Shown here: positions 24,511 to 35,900 of the stretch, in pieces
Layout: the number at the start of each line of letters is the position of its first letter
How positions within the stretch are numbered: the stretch's first letter is position 1
NCBI GenBank assembly: GCA_037043235.1
Contig: JAWRVZ010000004.1
Location: 62,001 to 126,000, forward strand
Reading direction: 5' to 3'
Length of the DNA stretch: 64,000 bases
Source of the DNA: Rhodeus uyekii
Taxonomy: Eukaryota; Chordata; Actinopteri; Cypriniformes; Acheilognathidae
Translations under genes and position numbers: made by a program
The notes under the pieces: model-generated
What the model was told of the DNA's origin: nothing
Database searches by the model: none
Seen by the model: the letters and a program-made list of their open reading frames with translations, nothing else

Positions 24511-24577
24511 AGTGTTGCTTTTTTTTTGTTTTCTTTCTGTGTATTTTGGTGAAATACAAGTAGGAAACAAACTTAAT

Positions 24578-24585
24578 GGTGGGGG
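24578..24585 (+). other. Polypurine tract
   Basis: GGTGGGGG immediately before the 3' LTR, the expected primer for plus-strand DNA synthesis. Between it and the gag-pol stop are only about 67 bases, leaving no room for env. Confidence 0.75.
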
Positions 24586-25431
24586 TGTTACGTCCCTGAG
24601 GACGCAAGTGTTTATATTATTTAAATTGTGTGAAGTGTATACTGTTTTTCTGTGAATGTTGTGTTCTAGGTTCTTGCTCCGCCTACTGTGTCTCCCTAAA
24701 AGGCTGATGAGTGCCACCTGACGCCTGTTGTACTTCATTGAGTGGAGCATAAAAGGACCCAGTAAAGACCAGCCCAGAGAGAGAGACTGAGGCTTTCCTC
24801 TGCAAGAGAGACGGCCATCTTCTGGTCCCAATGTGCATGTGTGGTCTGAGTATTGTAGTAGTGGAGCTACAATCTGAATTGTTTCAAGTGTTACGGGTGT
24901 ATCATCTTTTTATCATCTTTAGCTCTAAGCTCTGTGTTTAACCTGTGTGGTACTAGTGTCAGAAACGCCTGAGTTATCATCTTTTTTTTGTTTGTTTGTT
25001 TTTGTGAGTTCATTACTGTTGGTCAGTTATCCCTTTCTTTGAGATTTAAGTGGGAACTTTTTGTAGGGAGGTGGATGCTTCATTTTCTTTTTAACCACGT
25101 TTTCTCCTGGGTTTGGTTAGCGAGGGAGCTAGGTTATTGTTTGTCTTTTCTTTCCTTTTCTTTAAGTTTCGGTAGGTAAGTTAGCCTACAAAAATCCTAG
25201 AAAGAACCCTGTTTTGTTTGTTGTGTTGGCCTCTCCCCTCCTGAAGACTTGGTTGTTTATGTTGTCCCACTATAATGTTAATAAACATTTATTTATTTCA
25301 TTTTTGAAGTGGTTTCTGTGTGTTTGCCTTGGGGCCCGGAGACGGAAGTCTCTTCTCTCTCTCCAACAATTGGTTACGTTCCCTCTAAAAAAACAACTCC
25401 TAGACCTAAAAGTGGGAGGGGCGCGTAACAA

Positions 25432-25432
<1 letters not shown>
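24586..25432 (+). repeat. 3' LTR
   Basis: It begins TGTTACGTCC and ends CGTAACA plus AG, as the 5' copy does. Differences from the 5' LTR seen by eye: G for A just after the TATA-like motif, C for A in CTCTGCAAGAG, G for A in a TTTG-rich run, G for A in CCACGTTTTC, and one T fewer in a T run. Confidence 0.95.
25280..25285 (+). terminator. AATAAA poly(A) signal in the 3' LTR
   Basis: Same context as in the 5' LTR; the likely 3'-end signal of the element's RNA. Confidence 0.65.

Positions 25433-25486
<54 letters not shown>
25433..25486. repeat. (CA)n microsatellite abutting the 3' LTR
   Basis: A pure AC run starting at the last base of the element. The left flank of the element also ends CCACAC, so the element probably inserted at the edge of this repeat. 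Confidence 0.95.
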
Positions 25487-25489
<3 letters not shown>

Positions 25490-26329
25490 ACTACACATAA
25501 CGCAAGTTAACATCCGACAAAGACAAGGGAACACAGGAGGGTATAAATACACATGAGGCAAATAGGAAACAGCTGACAAGACTTTAGGTAAGTGAATAGA
25601 CACAGACGGGAGTGTGCAGGACCTGGAAGATACATAAAGGGACCTGGAAGGTACAAACACGAGACAAGAGGAGTGTATTTTCTACAATAATCTACAAGCC
25701 AATGAAAACAATCCTACTGCGTTTTGGTCAAGGGAACCATGCTAAGGGTGATGCTAACTTCCTGGCTTCAGCACATTTTAAATTCATAAATTTTTTCATA
25801 AATTCCTTTACATTTAAAAAAATGCAGGTTAAAGCTCAGTGAGTTGATCCGCAAAATCTATATGCTCAGGGAGTGCATGTTGCAAGTTTTCAGGCACTTG
25901 CATAATTTCTTCAAATCTTGTACCTATTAAAAAAGAAAACGTTTTACTGCTCTCAAACCCTCACAAGTTTTATCACAAGCTAAGCACTTTCTTCAAAGAT
26001 CTTGAGTTTGGAAAGCAGCCAGTCAGACCATCAATGCCAAACATCATCCGCCATAAGAAAGGCTCATATATCATTGTTCACAATATAAAGACAATATATT
26101 TAACAACCGGCACAGGGACAGTGGTCATGATATAGCAGCTGCAGCGTGTTAGTGATAAATCGGGTTTGCTGCCTTGAGTGACTGATTTATTCCAACACTT
26201 TATCAAATAGGCGTTAACAGCAGATTTGAGAGTAGAAGAGAAGTTTAAGCATAGAAAAGGTGTCAGTTTTTAAACAATCATTGCCATCTCCCCTAGTTTT
26301 AACTAATGTACAAACGCTTAATTAAAGCT
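25487..26329. other. Right flank of the LTR retrotransposon, non-coding
   Basis: No gene. About 25500-25660 (AAGGGAACACAGGAGGG, TATAAATACACATGAGG) looks like the interrupted remainder of an older antisense LTR. A 44-bp exact repeat lies at 25814-25857. Confidence 0.35.
25814..25857 (+). repeat. 44-bp exact repeat, copy 1
   Basis: Runs from TTAAAAAAATGCAGG to GTTGATCCGCAAAAT and is identical to 32931-32974, about 7 kb away. The flanks do not match. Family unknown. Confidence 0.85.
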
Positions 26330-26580
26330 TAAATGGTTACTTTACCCAAAAATGTAAAATCTTTTTTTAAATGTACTAAACCTCGTTCCCTCTTCTGCGG
26401 AACACAACATTGAAGAATGTTGGTAACCTAATAGTTCTAGTTAAAATTGACTTTAATTGAATGGAGAACAGAAAAACACAGAGACATTTTATGTTCCATG
26501 GAAAAAATTAAATCAGGCATACAGCCTTGAAACATCATGAGGGTGAGTAAATGTAATTTTTGAATGAACTATCTATTTAA
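26330..26580. mobile_element. Degraded fold-back MITE
   Basis: The left part has GGTTACTTTACCCAAAAATG and the right part has ATGAGGGTGAGTAAATG, then TTTTTGAATGAACTATC, which is the inverted counterpart. The middle has GAACACAACATTGAAGAATG and GTTGGTAACC. I recall this as the common cyprinid MITE whose consensus ends read roughly AGTTCACCCAAAAATG. It is non-autonomous and diverged. Confidence 0.7.
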
Positions 26581-27079
26581 ATAATAAGGACTAGTATAGA
26601 TCATTTCACATGACAAGAAATTGGTCATTATGATCAAAGAAAAATACAATTTGGATAATTTGACCTAAATGACATTTGCACAGAATCAAGTATTCTAGAA
26701 CGCTATGAATCTAGTTAATAGATTCATAGAGAATCTATGATTGTACATTTACTTTTTCTAACCTTTTTACAAATAAATATAGCATTCACCTCAAGTAAAC
26801 TGCATTGCGGGGCTCTCGGGTTAGAACAACCCTCACAGCATAAAAAAACAACTCTCAACTGGAGAGCTCAGTGTCTCGGGGTGCTAGCCAGAGAGGTAGG
26901 ACAACGAAAAGCCTCTAAATGATTGTCTAGAGGCCCAAAAACCTTGCTGGCAGGAAAATGCATCCACATTAAATTTGTAGCAGAGGAGAAAATGCAATAA
27001 TTATTAATGGCTTAGAGCGCGAGTCAATAGCAGCCTGTAGGACACTGATGGATTGGCAGGCAACAGTTTATCTAATGAT

Positions 27080-27115
<36 letters not shown>

Positions 27116-29679
27116 GGGCAGACAGACAGACAAACAGATATACATACACATACAGTATAAGCATGAGAGGAAATAAGATCTCGGAGGATGAACGGATCAA
27201 TACAGCTCAAATAACCACATTTGAAACTCTGTGATGGGTCAAGATCACAGGGAAGGGAAGAAAGGAGGAGAAAGGCAATACATCTGATGTACAAATAATA
27301 CTGAGTCTACAAAGGAATCAATAGAGTATAGACTATTCTCTAGGCATCAGTTCCATACACGGAACGAAAATAAAAAAATCCAATCACCTCAACTGAACTC
27401 AACTATCTCAGCCCTTGTACCTGTTGGTAGGCATCTGAGATAGTAAATGAAAAACAAAATTCACATTAAATTATTTGGCAATGTTAGTGAAAGTTTTCAC
27501 TAGACATAATCTGCTGAAAACATTTGAGATTTCAATCTAGACAAAAATGCCTTATCAGACATTACAGCCAAAAAAAAAAAAAAAAGTATTTATGGGAAGT
27601 TGGTGGGGATTCACCATAATTGTGATAAATGAGATTTATCCTGACAGACAAGCAACAGAAGTGAATCACCAAGACGAAGTATGATGTCATTTTATTGGAT
27701 ACTTAATAGCTCTCGGTTAATTAAAACGTATCTATGTATAAATCACAGTGCAAACCAAACTTCAACATGCATTTATGTAGAAGCAAAGAGCAATCTGTGT
27801 GCATATTGTAGAAGATTAATTGAATACCTAAATTAAAAGTTATTGGACCAACAGTCAGGCAAAATAAAACATGTTCTATTAAGAATCACAAAAACATAAT
27901 CACAGAATTACCTATTTCTAGAATACATTGCAGCCTGAGCGACGAGTCTTTTTCATCGCCCTGCCTCATTATAGAAAATAGAGCAACACAACCAACTCTG
28001 TCATTATGACACATTTCCCCTATCTTTATGGTTCTCCAGTGAAAAGCTTCACAGAGATGCTTTTATTCCTTACAGCAACATTTTATTTCTGTTTTTCAAT
28101 GTAGCACTTTTCCTACAGCTGAAAAGCCTAATAATAACAGCCTAATAAGCGACTGGAGGGACGTAAATGAAAAAGTGGAACTTGTTTGTCTCGTTGCCTT
28201 GTTTTTTTTCTTGGTTAGACGTTGGGCCAATAAATGGTGCAAAATCGGTGCAACTTTGAAAGTGTGAGACTCCACAGCACTGGACAGTAGTTAATTTGCC
28301 CAGACTTTCCATGAGGAGTTTCTACCATGGCACCAACCGCAGGTCTGCTTAAATACAACTAAATTAAATTAGCAGCATGAAACATAGAATGACATTAACG
28401 ACAACAGCACTGTTTTTTTGCAGATTACAAATATCAAACAACTTGTCCCAATGGGGTGAACTAATTTACACAGTCTTACAGTGACATTCAATGAGGCACA
28501 GGGCTGGCTGCTGTATTGACAGACAGTCTGAAGCTACAAGCGGGTTAATTAAAAGGGAGACATCAGTTCCTCCATGGCTGATCCAGACTTGACTCAATCA
28601 ATCACTGTACAAACTCAATAGCTGTTTTTTTTTTTTGTCTCATCACATCCTGTTTGAGAGTATTTGATCAAATAGGAAAGGAGCCGGACACTGTCGCAGT
28701 ACATGTAAACCTAGATTTGGATGTAGGCTCCAAAAACCATAATGAATAATGAATGAGGCTGTCTCAGCTGAAAGAAGAAAACCATAGGGTCAGCAGTATG
28801 TTTAGAAACCTTTTTTTTTAATCTTTAATAAGAATCAGAAAAGCATAACAAATATTACATTACATTATAAAAATAATTACAGATCTTTCTCAATATTTGT
28901 ATATAGGAAAATATTTTATCAGCATATCAGCATTATTATTTTACAAATTTCTGAGAAAGTCAACTCAAATTTGTTGAATTTCAAATTTGCTTAAGTCCTG
29001 GAAACTGATATCCACTTCTGCTATTTGATGCAACTACTCAGAACTATATAAATGCATATAAGATCAAGGCTGGATGTGACCAGACACGCAGAGGATTCAA
29101 TCTGACTAAATAAAGAAATAAGTCTCAATCCTCAAATCGTGCAATTGATTGTAAGAGAGAGTGACACAAAGAAAAACGAAATGTGAATCAATTCACAAAG
29201 AGACAACATTACAGCTCTGACAGTTTCCACGGCAACCTCACGTGGCTTCTATCCACGGCAGTGTTGGCTGAAGAATAGGCCTAGATCTGATCTATGAGAG
29301 AAATGGCATTCAGGTAGAGCTGACCTCTTAGAAGCACCTGATGCCAAAGCACAGACAGCCACCAACAAAGATAAATTACATGCAGGAGAAAGAGAAAGTG
29401 CACGTGCTGATACAAGAGGGAATTAAAGCAACCAAAGAAACTAAAGAAAAAAGTATTACATAGAGACCTTTTAAATAACAGCTGCCGGTTTCATTTGGCA
29501 ATGGACTGAGGTTTATATTAAGATTAAACAGACACAGTTTTGTCAGTCTTCAATGCATCAGTCTGCAAATTATCCCAATTATGCATCAGTCCCCAAATTA
29601 TCTGCAAAAGATTATCTTCATAAAGATTTTGCTGCCAATATAACAACTCACAAACAATCCAATGTGTTTTATATATATA
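26581..29679. other. Non-coding stretch, mast3 intron
   Basis: No gene seen. Apart from the (CA)n run at 27082-27112 I recognise no repeat. The segment at about 28130-28360 and the GTTAATTAAAAGGGAGACATC segment near 28545 are of balanced composition and might be conserved non-coding DNA. Confidence 0.4.
27082..27112. repeat. (CA)n microsatellite
   Basis: Almost pure CA run followed by CAGA and CATACA repeats. Confidence 0.95.
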
Positions 29680-30120
29680 CAGTAGTACCTCAAGATACGA
29701 AAGGCTCAACTTACGAAAAATCCAAGTTACGAAAGCAAAGACGAAAATTTTTTACTGCTCTACATATGAAAAGTTTTCAAGATACTAAAGGTTTCTGAAA
29801 GTCCGAGATTCGCCCCATAACAATTTTGAAACTCGCACCGCACGCCGCCATTTTAGTTATAGTAACTCGCCACCATCCTCCTGCTCTCCCATTGGTTCCT
29901 GATGCTAGCCAAGCCATGAGATCCTTCTCTCTCTCGCATCTTCTATACGTACGTGCTGGCGTGCTTTAGCTCAGCCACTCCGCACCCGAAACTTTAAATT
30001 TTTTATGTGTTTTCGTAAAGTTAAGTGTACATACGTACGTTATCTGCCGTTTGTCCTCCTCCTCCTCTGCCGCCACTTTCGGAGATAGCCTCACTCTTAA
30101 GGTAAGCGTCGACATTTTAC
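29680..30120 (+). mobile_element. Left part of a pogo-like DNA element
   Basis: It starts CAGTAGTACCTCAAGATACG right after a TA (29678-29679), the usual pogo/Tc1 target. Several ACGAAA repeats follow, then GC-richer unique sequence. No right end is seen before the TA-rich microsatellite that starts near 30126. No transposase frame is recognisable. Confidence 0.45.
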
Positions 30121-30125
30121 GTTAT

Positions 30126-30178
30126 TTATATATATATATATATATTTTACGTTATATATATATATATGTATATATGTA

Positions 30179-30249
<71 letters not shown>

Positions 30250-30295
30250 GTATATATGTATGTGTGTATATATATATAGATTTAGATATAGATAG

Positions 30296-30322
<27 letters not shown>
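30126..30322. repeat. Compound (TA)n/(TG)n/(CA)n microsatellite
   Basis: Long TATATA runs broken by TATGTA and TGTGTG, ending in a CA run that touches the next element. The open frames here are translated dinucleotide repeats. Confidence 0.95.
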
Positions 30323-30326
<4 letters not shown>

Positions 30327-31252
30327 GGAACTCACTTATCTCGATCTCGGTTATCTCGCCAACACTGCTATGTCGACGTTTTTGAAGTGGAACTGTCAAA
30401 CTCCCTATTTTTCTTGGCATTTTTAATCAGTTATGTCGATTATTTTAGGTCACCAAACCCTGATATCTCGAGCACAAAAGAGGGACAAAGTCACACTTCA
30501 CATCGGTTATCTCGATCCCCATGACTAATGATAGTACCGAGTTCACTGCGCATGCATTGCACGTGCACCACAGTCGCTCTCCGATGACGCTTCACTCACT
30601 CTTGCGGCACAGTGCCGTGCAGCTGCGAAACCATAGTAACCGCGTGTGCAATACTTCTCAGAACTGTATTCGAGCTAAATGACTGTGTTATGAGCGAATG
30701 TGTTTATGTGTGTTGTGACCATTTACGCTGTGAGCGAAATTGTGTTTGCAATGTTGGAGAATATGATTAAAGGTTTGCATCGAGAATCGAAGGTGGTTTT
30801 TATCTTATACTGGTAAATCTTGCATTGGCTGTCAGAGTGGTTGACGACTGCCCAGATTACGAGCTTCACAAACATCACAAATAAAAGAAGGAAAATAGAA
30901 ACAGTAGATTATGCTATATAACAGTCAGCGGTATAGCGGCCATCCCTCTCCTCACTCCAAAACACCCTCCTCTCCGCACGCGCTCACCCCAGAACAGTGT
31001 GCACAGAACTACATGCGCAGTCTTAAAGGTATATTCCCAACATAAACAAAGTAGCCGTTACAATCTCTGCTGTTAGTTGTTGCACATATGCCTTTTGTTG
31101 TTAGCAAACATATACAGTGTATGTACATTTTTATTCCATGCCTATCGCTTCATCAAACAAATCGCCATATTGGCTTTTGGTTTTCTCGATCCTCGGTTAT
31201 CTCAACACTTTTTTGTAACCCCCGAGGCCATCGACATAACCGGGTTCCACTG
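30323..31252 (+). mobile_element. Non-autonomous pogo-like DNA transposon, copy 1
   Basis: The left end is CAGTGGAAC and the right end GTTCCACTG, perfect inverted ends, followed by TA at the right (the left flank is the CA microsatellite). CGGTTATCTCG-type subrepeats lie inside both ends. From 30523 to the right end it aligns with 53717-54354. It lacks about 75 bases present in the second copy and carries about 140 bases the second copy lacks. No intact transposase is seen, so both look like deletion derivatives of one parent. Confidence 0.7.
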
Positions 31253-32459
31253 TACTAAAAGCACATTGGATTGTTTGTGAGTTGTTATATTGGCAGTTAT
31301 AACAGTTATAACCTCAATTAATTGAATTTTTATTTATTTAATTATTTAATTTTATCTTTATTTATATACAATCTATCTGTCCAGCTCTCCTCGTGTAGTG
31401 GCCTGTCTCCCAGTATCACCTCCATGCTCTTGAAACTGATATTCACACAGCCAAAGGTTAACACAATCCATTCAAGCCAAAGCCTCAGGCACAGACAATC
31501 ATCTGCCAGTATTGACTGTTTTGTGCAAGGAAACCACTTAGAAGGAAGGAGTCTGTTTAACAAATGCAAAAAGATTTACACAGAAAGCAGACACACAAAC
31601 CATATAGTCCAGCCTTTTATCACAAGAAAGCAAACTGTGTACATAGTACATTGTGCATGAAATAAACACTCAGAGGGGTTGTGAGATCAGCAGGTGAGCT
31701 GGAAAAGACTTATTCATGCCTTACGGCAGAAATACAGTCCACCACTGACAGCAATAAAACACCCTCCCTGAGCACCCAGTTAATGCATTTCAAATCAAGC
31801 TCACAAAAAACATATCAAGCATGCTATTAAAATACATAAACACTTTATACAAGAGTTATTTTAATTAAACCACACACTAATTGAGGCTCATACATTAAAT
31901 GCATGAATGCAAACGAACAAGGTTCCAATCTCAAAAACGAGACAAATGCATGACAACAATTCTAGAGACAAGAACTACAGTACTATAACAGTCTAGCACA
32001 AAGCACTTATTAAGCCTCTAGAGAGGAATGACAGCTATTTCTCTCTCAAACCATTTTCAAAACTGACAAATCAAGATACCCTGAGACCTAACGCCTTGTT
32101 GGAGGTGCGAGATGAAGAGTGAATGATATTCAAGTTTGGTGTGGGATCATAGCCTCAGTTGGGAATAAAGAGGTGTGTCAGCTAGTTGTGATGGAGAACA
32201 ATGAGTGTAAGGAAGAGAATCATCATTTTTCTATTATTCCACAGACCACTACAACATTTCTTCCCCTAGAATAAAAAAAAAATCTAGTTAAAATGTTTAA
32301 TGTGTAATGTCTTATGGCGGGACGCCAAATCTTTTATGTGCTCCAAAGCTGCATTTAATTGATTAAAAATACAGAAATATTGTGAAGAATTAGTACAATT
32401 TAAAATCTCTTTTTCTCCGTGATGGCATTGTTGAATTTTCAGCATAATTACAGTCTTTA
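31253..32459. other. Non-coding stretch, mast3 intron
   Basis: Nothing recognised; AT-rich, short open frames only. Confidence 0.4.
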
Positions 32460-32900
32460 GTAAAGTCAAGTAACCTTTATGTATATACCACTTTTTACAA
32501 TACAGATTGTTTCAGAGCAGCTTTACAGTGGTCACAGGAAAACAATAAAAACAAAGTTTGTTTCGGCTGAACAGCAGCTCTAAAAGAGCAGACCAATCAA
32601 TAAAATTGAAGAATATTAAGTGTAGTTACGTGTCCCAAACTAAGCAAGCCAGAGGCGACAGTGGCAAGGAACCAAAACTCCAGCAGGTGAAAAAAACCTT
32701 GGCAGAAACCAGCCTCAGTCGGGGGACCAGTTCTCCTCTGGCCAACAGCCAAACAGTGCATGATTATTATATTGACAACAATTCAAGTCAGAATATTAAA
32801 TCCAGTTCGGTCTGGTTGGAGATGGGATTCATGATCTTCACAGGGGAGGGTCTAGTAGAGTCACATGATACTTCAGAAATCATAATATGCTATTGCACAG
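32460..32900 (+). repeat. Dispersed otophysan-type repeat
   Basis: AAGTAACCTTTATGTATAT, then ACAGATTGTTTCAGAGCAGC, TTTACAGTG, CCAGAGGCGACAGTGGCAAG, GAACCAAAACTCCAGCAGGT, AACCTTGGCAGAAACCAGCC and CCAGTTCTCCTCTGGCC. I recall this block order from very common repeats in carp, zebrafish and catfish sequence; I cannot name the family. It has no intact frame. Confidence 0.65.
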
Positions 32901-32930
32901 GACTTTATTTATTATTAATTTTGAAAACAG

Positions 32931-32974
32931 TTAAAAAAATGCAGGTTAAAGCTCAGTGAGTTGATCCGCAAAAT
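32931..32974 (+). repeat. 44-bp exact repeat, copy 2
   Basis: Identical to 25814-25857, in the same orientation. It lies just beyond the dispersed repeat at 32460-32900, so it might be a tail of that repeat, but copy 1 has no such neighbour. Confidence 0.85.
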
Positions 32975-35900
32975 TACAGTTTGGTAATAATTTTATCTTT
33001 ACTAATAATTTGATACATTAATGAATAAAAAGCTTTATAAAAAGAATAAAAATAAATATTTTGTAACCATGCATCTAGTCCTTATTGTCACCACTGATCT
33101 ATGATTACTTTATTTTTCTTCTTCAACGACTTAACCAGTGTTGCCAGTGTTGTTTCTGGTAGTTAGAAATAAGAAAACATTTCTTTTTACAACTTCACTT
33201 TTTGTTATTAATTAAAAGTGTAAAAGCTACATACAACAAAAAAGTTCGGCTTTACGCCTTATTTGTACATGTCAATCTCAATATCAGAGTCTGTCATTAA
33301 CACAGTGTCAGAAGGATCAAAGAACATGAATGCAATCTCTATATTGTTAATTAAAGCACCAGCAGAAAATATGGAAAAAATTCACTGCACAAACCCTCAA
33401 AGTCTCTTACACTCTTGCTTAGCATCAAAACACAAAGAGGAAAGGATTTCCTTTAGGAATATGACTCCAACAGCACTGGAGCTCGTAGTCCTTGAGAAAC
33501 AGACATGGGAATAAGCAAAACAGGAACAAGAGAGCTTGCAAAAACAAAGCAAAACCTCGTCAGCCAATTATTTTTGGAAAATGAGTTGCCGGAAGCCAAG
33601 AGAAATGTTGTGCTGTGTTTATTGACTCTGTGCTCCAAATGTGCACTGATCTCAAGCAGACGCGTTTAATTTTTCATATGCATCTTAATTGCTATCTGGA
33701 CTCAGTCAACCAGAATCTCACCATGGGCAGGAAGACAAAAGGGCTGTGTGAGTCCTGTGGAGACCAGGGTAATTAACTAAATTTGGATCAGTTTGTTTCA
33801 AAGGAACAGCCGATACAGCAAGTCTCAATAATGCACCTTAAAATTAATTGAACATAATGACTGCAACTGAAACAGACATACAAGCTTGCATTGATAAAGC
33901 TAGGATATTAATGATTAACAAAGAATTCAGAACAGGCTCATAATTATGAGGTTCAAAGTGGTCATTTCAGCTAAAGAACTCGTCATATTCTGACCAATTA
34001 AAGTATAACTCCTGCCCATGTGTGAGTTTTAAAAAGGTCACAGTTTTGACAAATGAGGATAAGAACATGTTAAAAAGGGGAGGTCATGACAGCAGTGGGA
34101 AGAAAGAAGAGGAGGTAAGAAATTAAACATTTTTAGGGGGGAAAAATGCACTTGTATTTTTAAAACATTAGCTTAAAAAGAGGTCTGTTCTTATGCCTTT
34201 AAATCTTTTAAAAAGATTGAGAACGTCATGGCCAAAAAAAAAAAAGTCATTTTTGAGAGATGCAAAAATTAAACATTAATAATAAATGAGACTGTCTGTT
34301 AAATCCAAAAAAAGTTTCTGCAGTTCAATCAAGAACAACAAAGACAAGAACTGCAGCACTTATAAAACCAAAAGGTATCAGTATAATAGAGTACACAAGG
34401 GTTTGATAATGGTAATAAATGGTATTTGATACAGATAAATATATACTGTACCATTCATGTATTGATGCTTGCACTGCATTGGCATCTGTTCATTAGCTTC
34501 AGGCCGAAGCATGTTACTCTGAATAAGAATTTTAAGAAGAATGCATTACAATCACTGGTCTCTTTTTTCAGCATATGGATATTTAGTTAGGAAGATTGTT
34601 TTCTGGAAGCTGAACCTCTTACAGAACAGTTTAGGGTTTTAGATTGCATCATTTCTTTGAGGGCCATGCTGTAACCCTGTTCTAGCCTAAATGCATTCTA
34701 GAGGATATAGGCTAAGTGTAGCTGTGTAGTGTCCTCAGTTTCTGACCCAAGGCGAGACCAAGTACATCGAGTCTACTTTCAGAGATGAATTATGAATGTG
34801 TCCTGCTGGCTCGACAGGTGAATTTATCGAGGGCAGTGAGACGAAAAGTAACGCTGTGTTTTGTACGTCAGTTTTCTCTTCCTGTATCTCTCTCTTCACT
34901 GGTTGTTGAATGCTTAATCTTAAAGAGACAGAGTGAGTCAACAACACTTCCTGAGGTGACAAGAATGGGGGAAAGGATGATGGTTTTTAAATTAGTTTAT
35001 AGTATTTTAATAAGAATATAAACAACAACATATAGCTATATTTTTTTTTCATTAATTTATTTGTTTATTTATTTGTGTGTAAAAATTCACACATTTAATT
35101 TAATGAACAAGCATAAATAAGATCAGCATAAAAATTCCTGCAATTAAATATTTATTTTAAATATTTAAATAAATCATTTGAAAGTAATGTTTTAAAAAAA
35201 TCATTCAAACTTGATAAAAACAAAAATCTGTGAAGTAAACATTTGTACTTTAGTTAGCAAAGTTGATTCTGTAGTCCTTTTATTCAAAAACGAATTGTTA
35301 AAATCATGAATAAGGAGGAAGTAATTACTGAAACCAACATTGAACTCAATCTCCTAAGTCTGGGAATCATATTTTCTCCAATAAAGACCAGACAAAGCTA
35401 ATTTCATATACAGTGATTATACCAGAAGCAAACTGGATATAACACAGCATGGTTTGTCAGCACTCAGGCAGCACTGTCAAAATAGATTAGACAACATTTC
35501 ATGATTTTCTCCTCAGTTATGAATATACATGACTTTAAACATTTTGCAAGAGTACTATTCAATTCTTCATGGATAAAACTTTTTAAGAAGGGAAAAAACT
35601 GCATTTATTACGTTATGTAAAGATGCACTCACTGCTTTCTCATTAACTTTACAACTTTCTATGTAAAGCTGGACTTATTTTAAAGATTGACTGATTAACA
35701 TTTAGTGAAGCTAATTTAATCATTTCACAAGGAGCAAAAAATGACAAGCACACCTGTTTAACTGTTAAATTACAGTTAAGCTGTCTAGCTTTTGCATTAA
35801 AATTGTATGTGCTCTTTCTGCCTCCAAGACACTCTTAAATGACATTGGCGAGATTTAGATCAGATATTTAAAAAGCGTTAAAGTTTTTTTTTTTTTTTCC

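Larger units (their letters stand above)
18878..25432 (+). mobile_element. Complete Gmr1-type gypsy LTR retrotransposon
   Basis: A 6.55-kb element with two near-identical LTRs, a tRNA-Pro-like primer site, one intact gag-pol frame, a polypurine tract and no env. The pol domains are Ty3/gypsy type but integrase precedes reverse transcriptase, the arrangement that defines the Gmr1 group of deuterostome elements. By eye the LTRs differ by four substitutions and one single-base indel, and the 1554-codon frame is uninterrupted, so insertion was recent and the copy may still be competent. It lies in the long mast3 intron in the opposite orientation to that gene, where its poly(A) signals do not face host transcription. 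Confidence 0.96.
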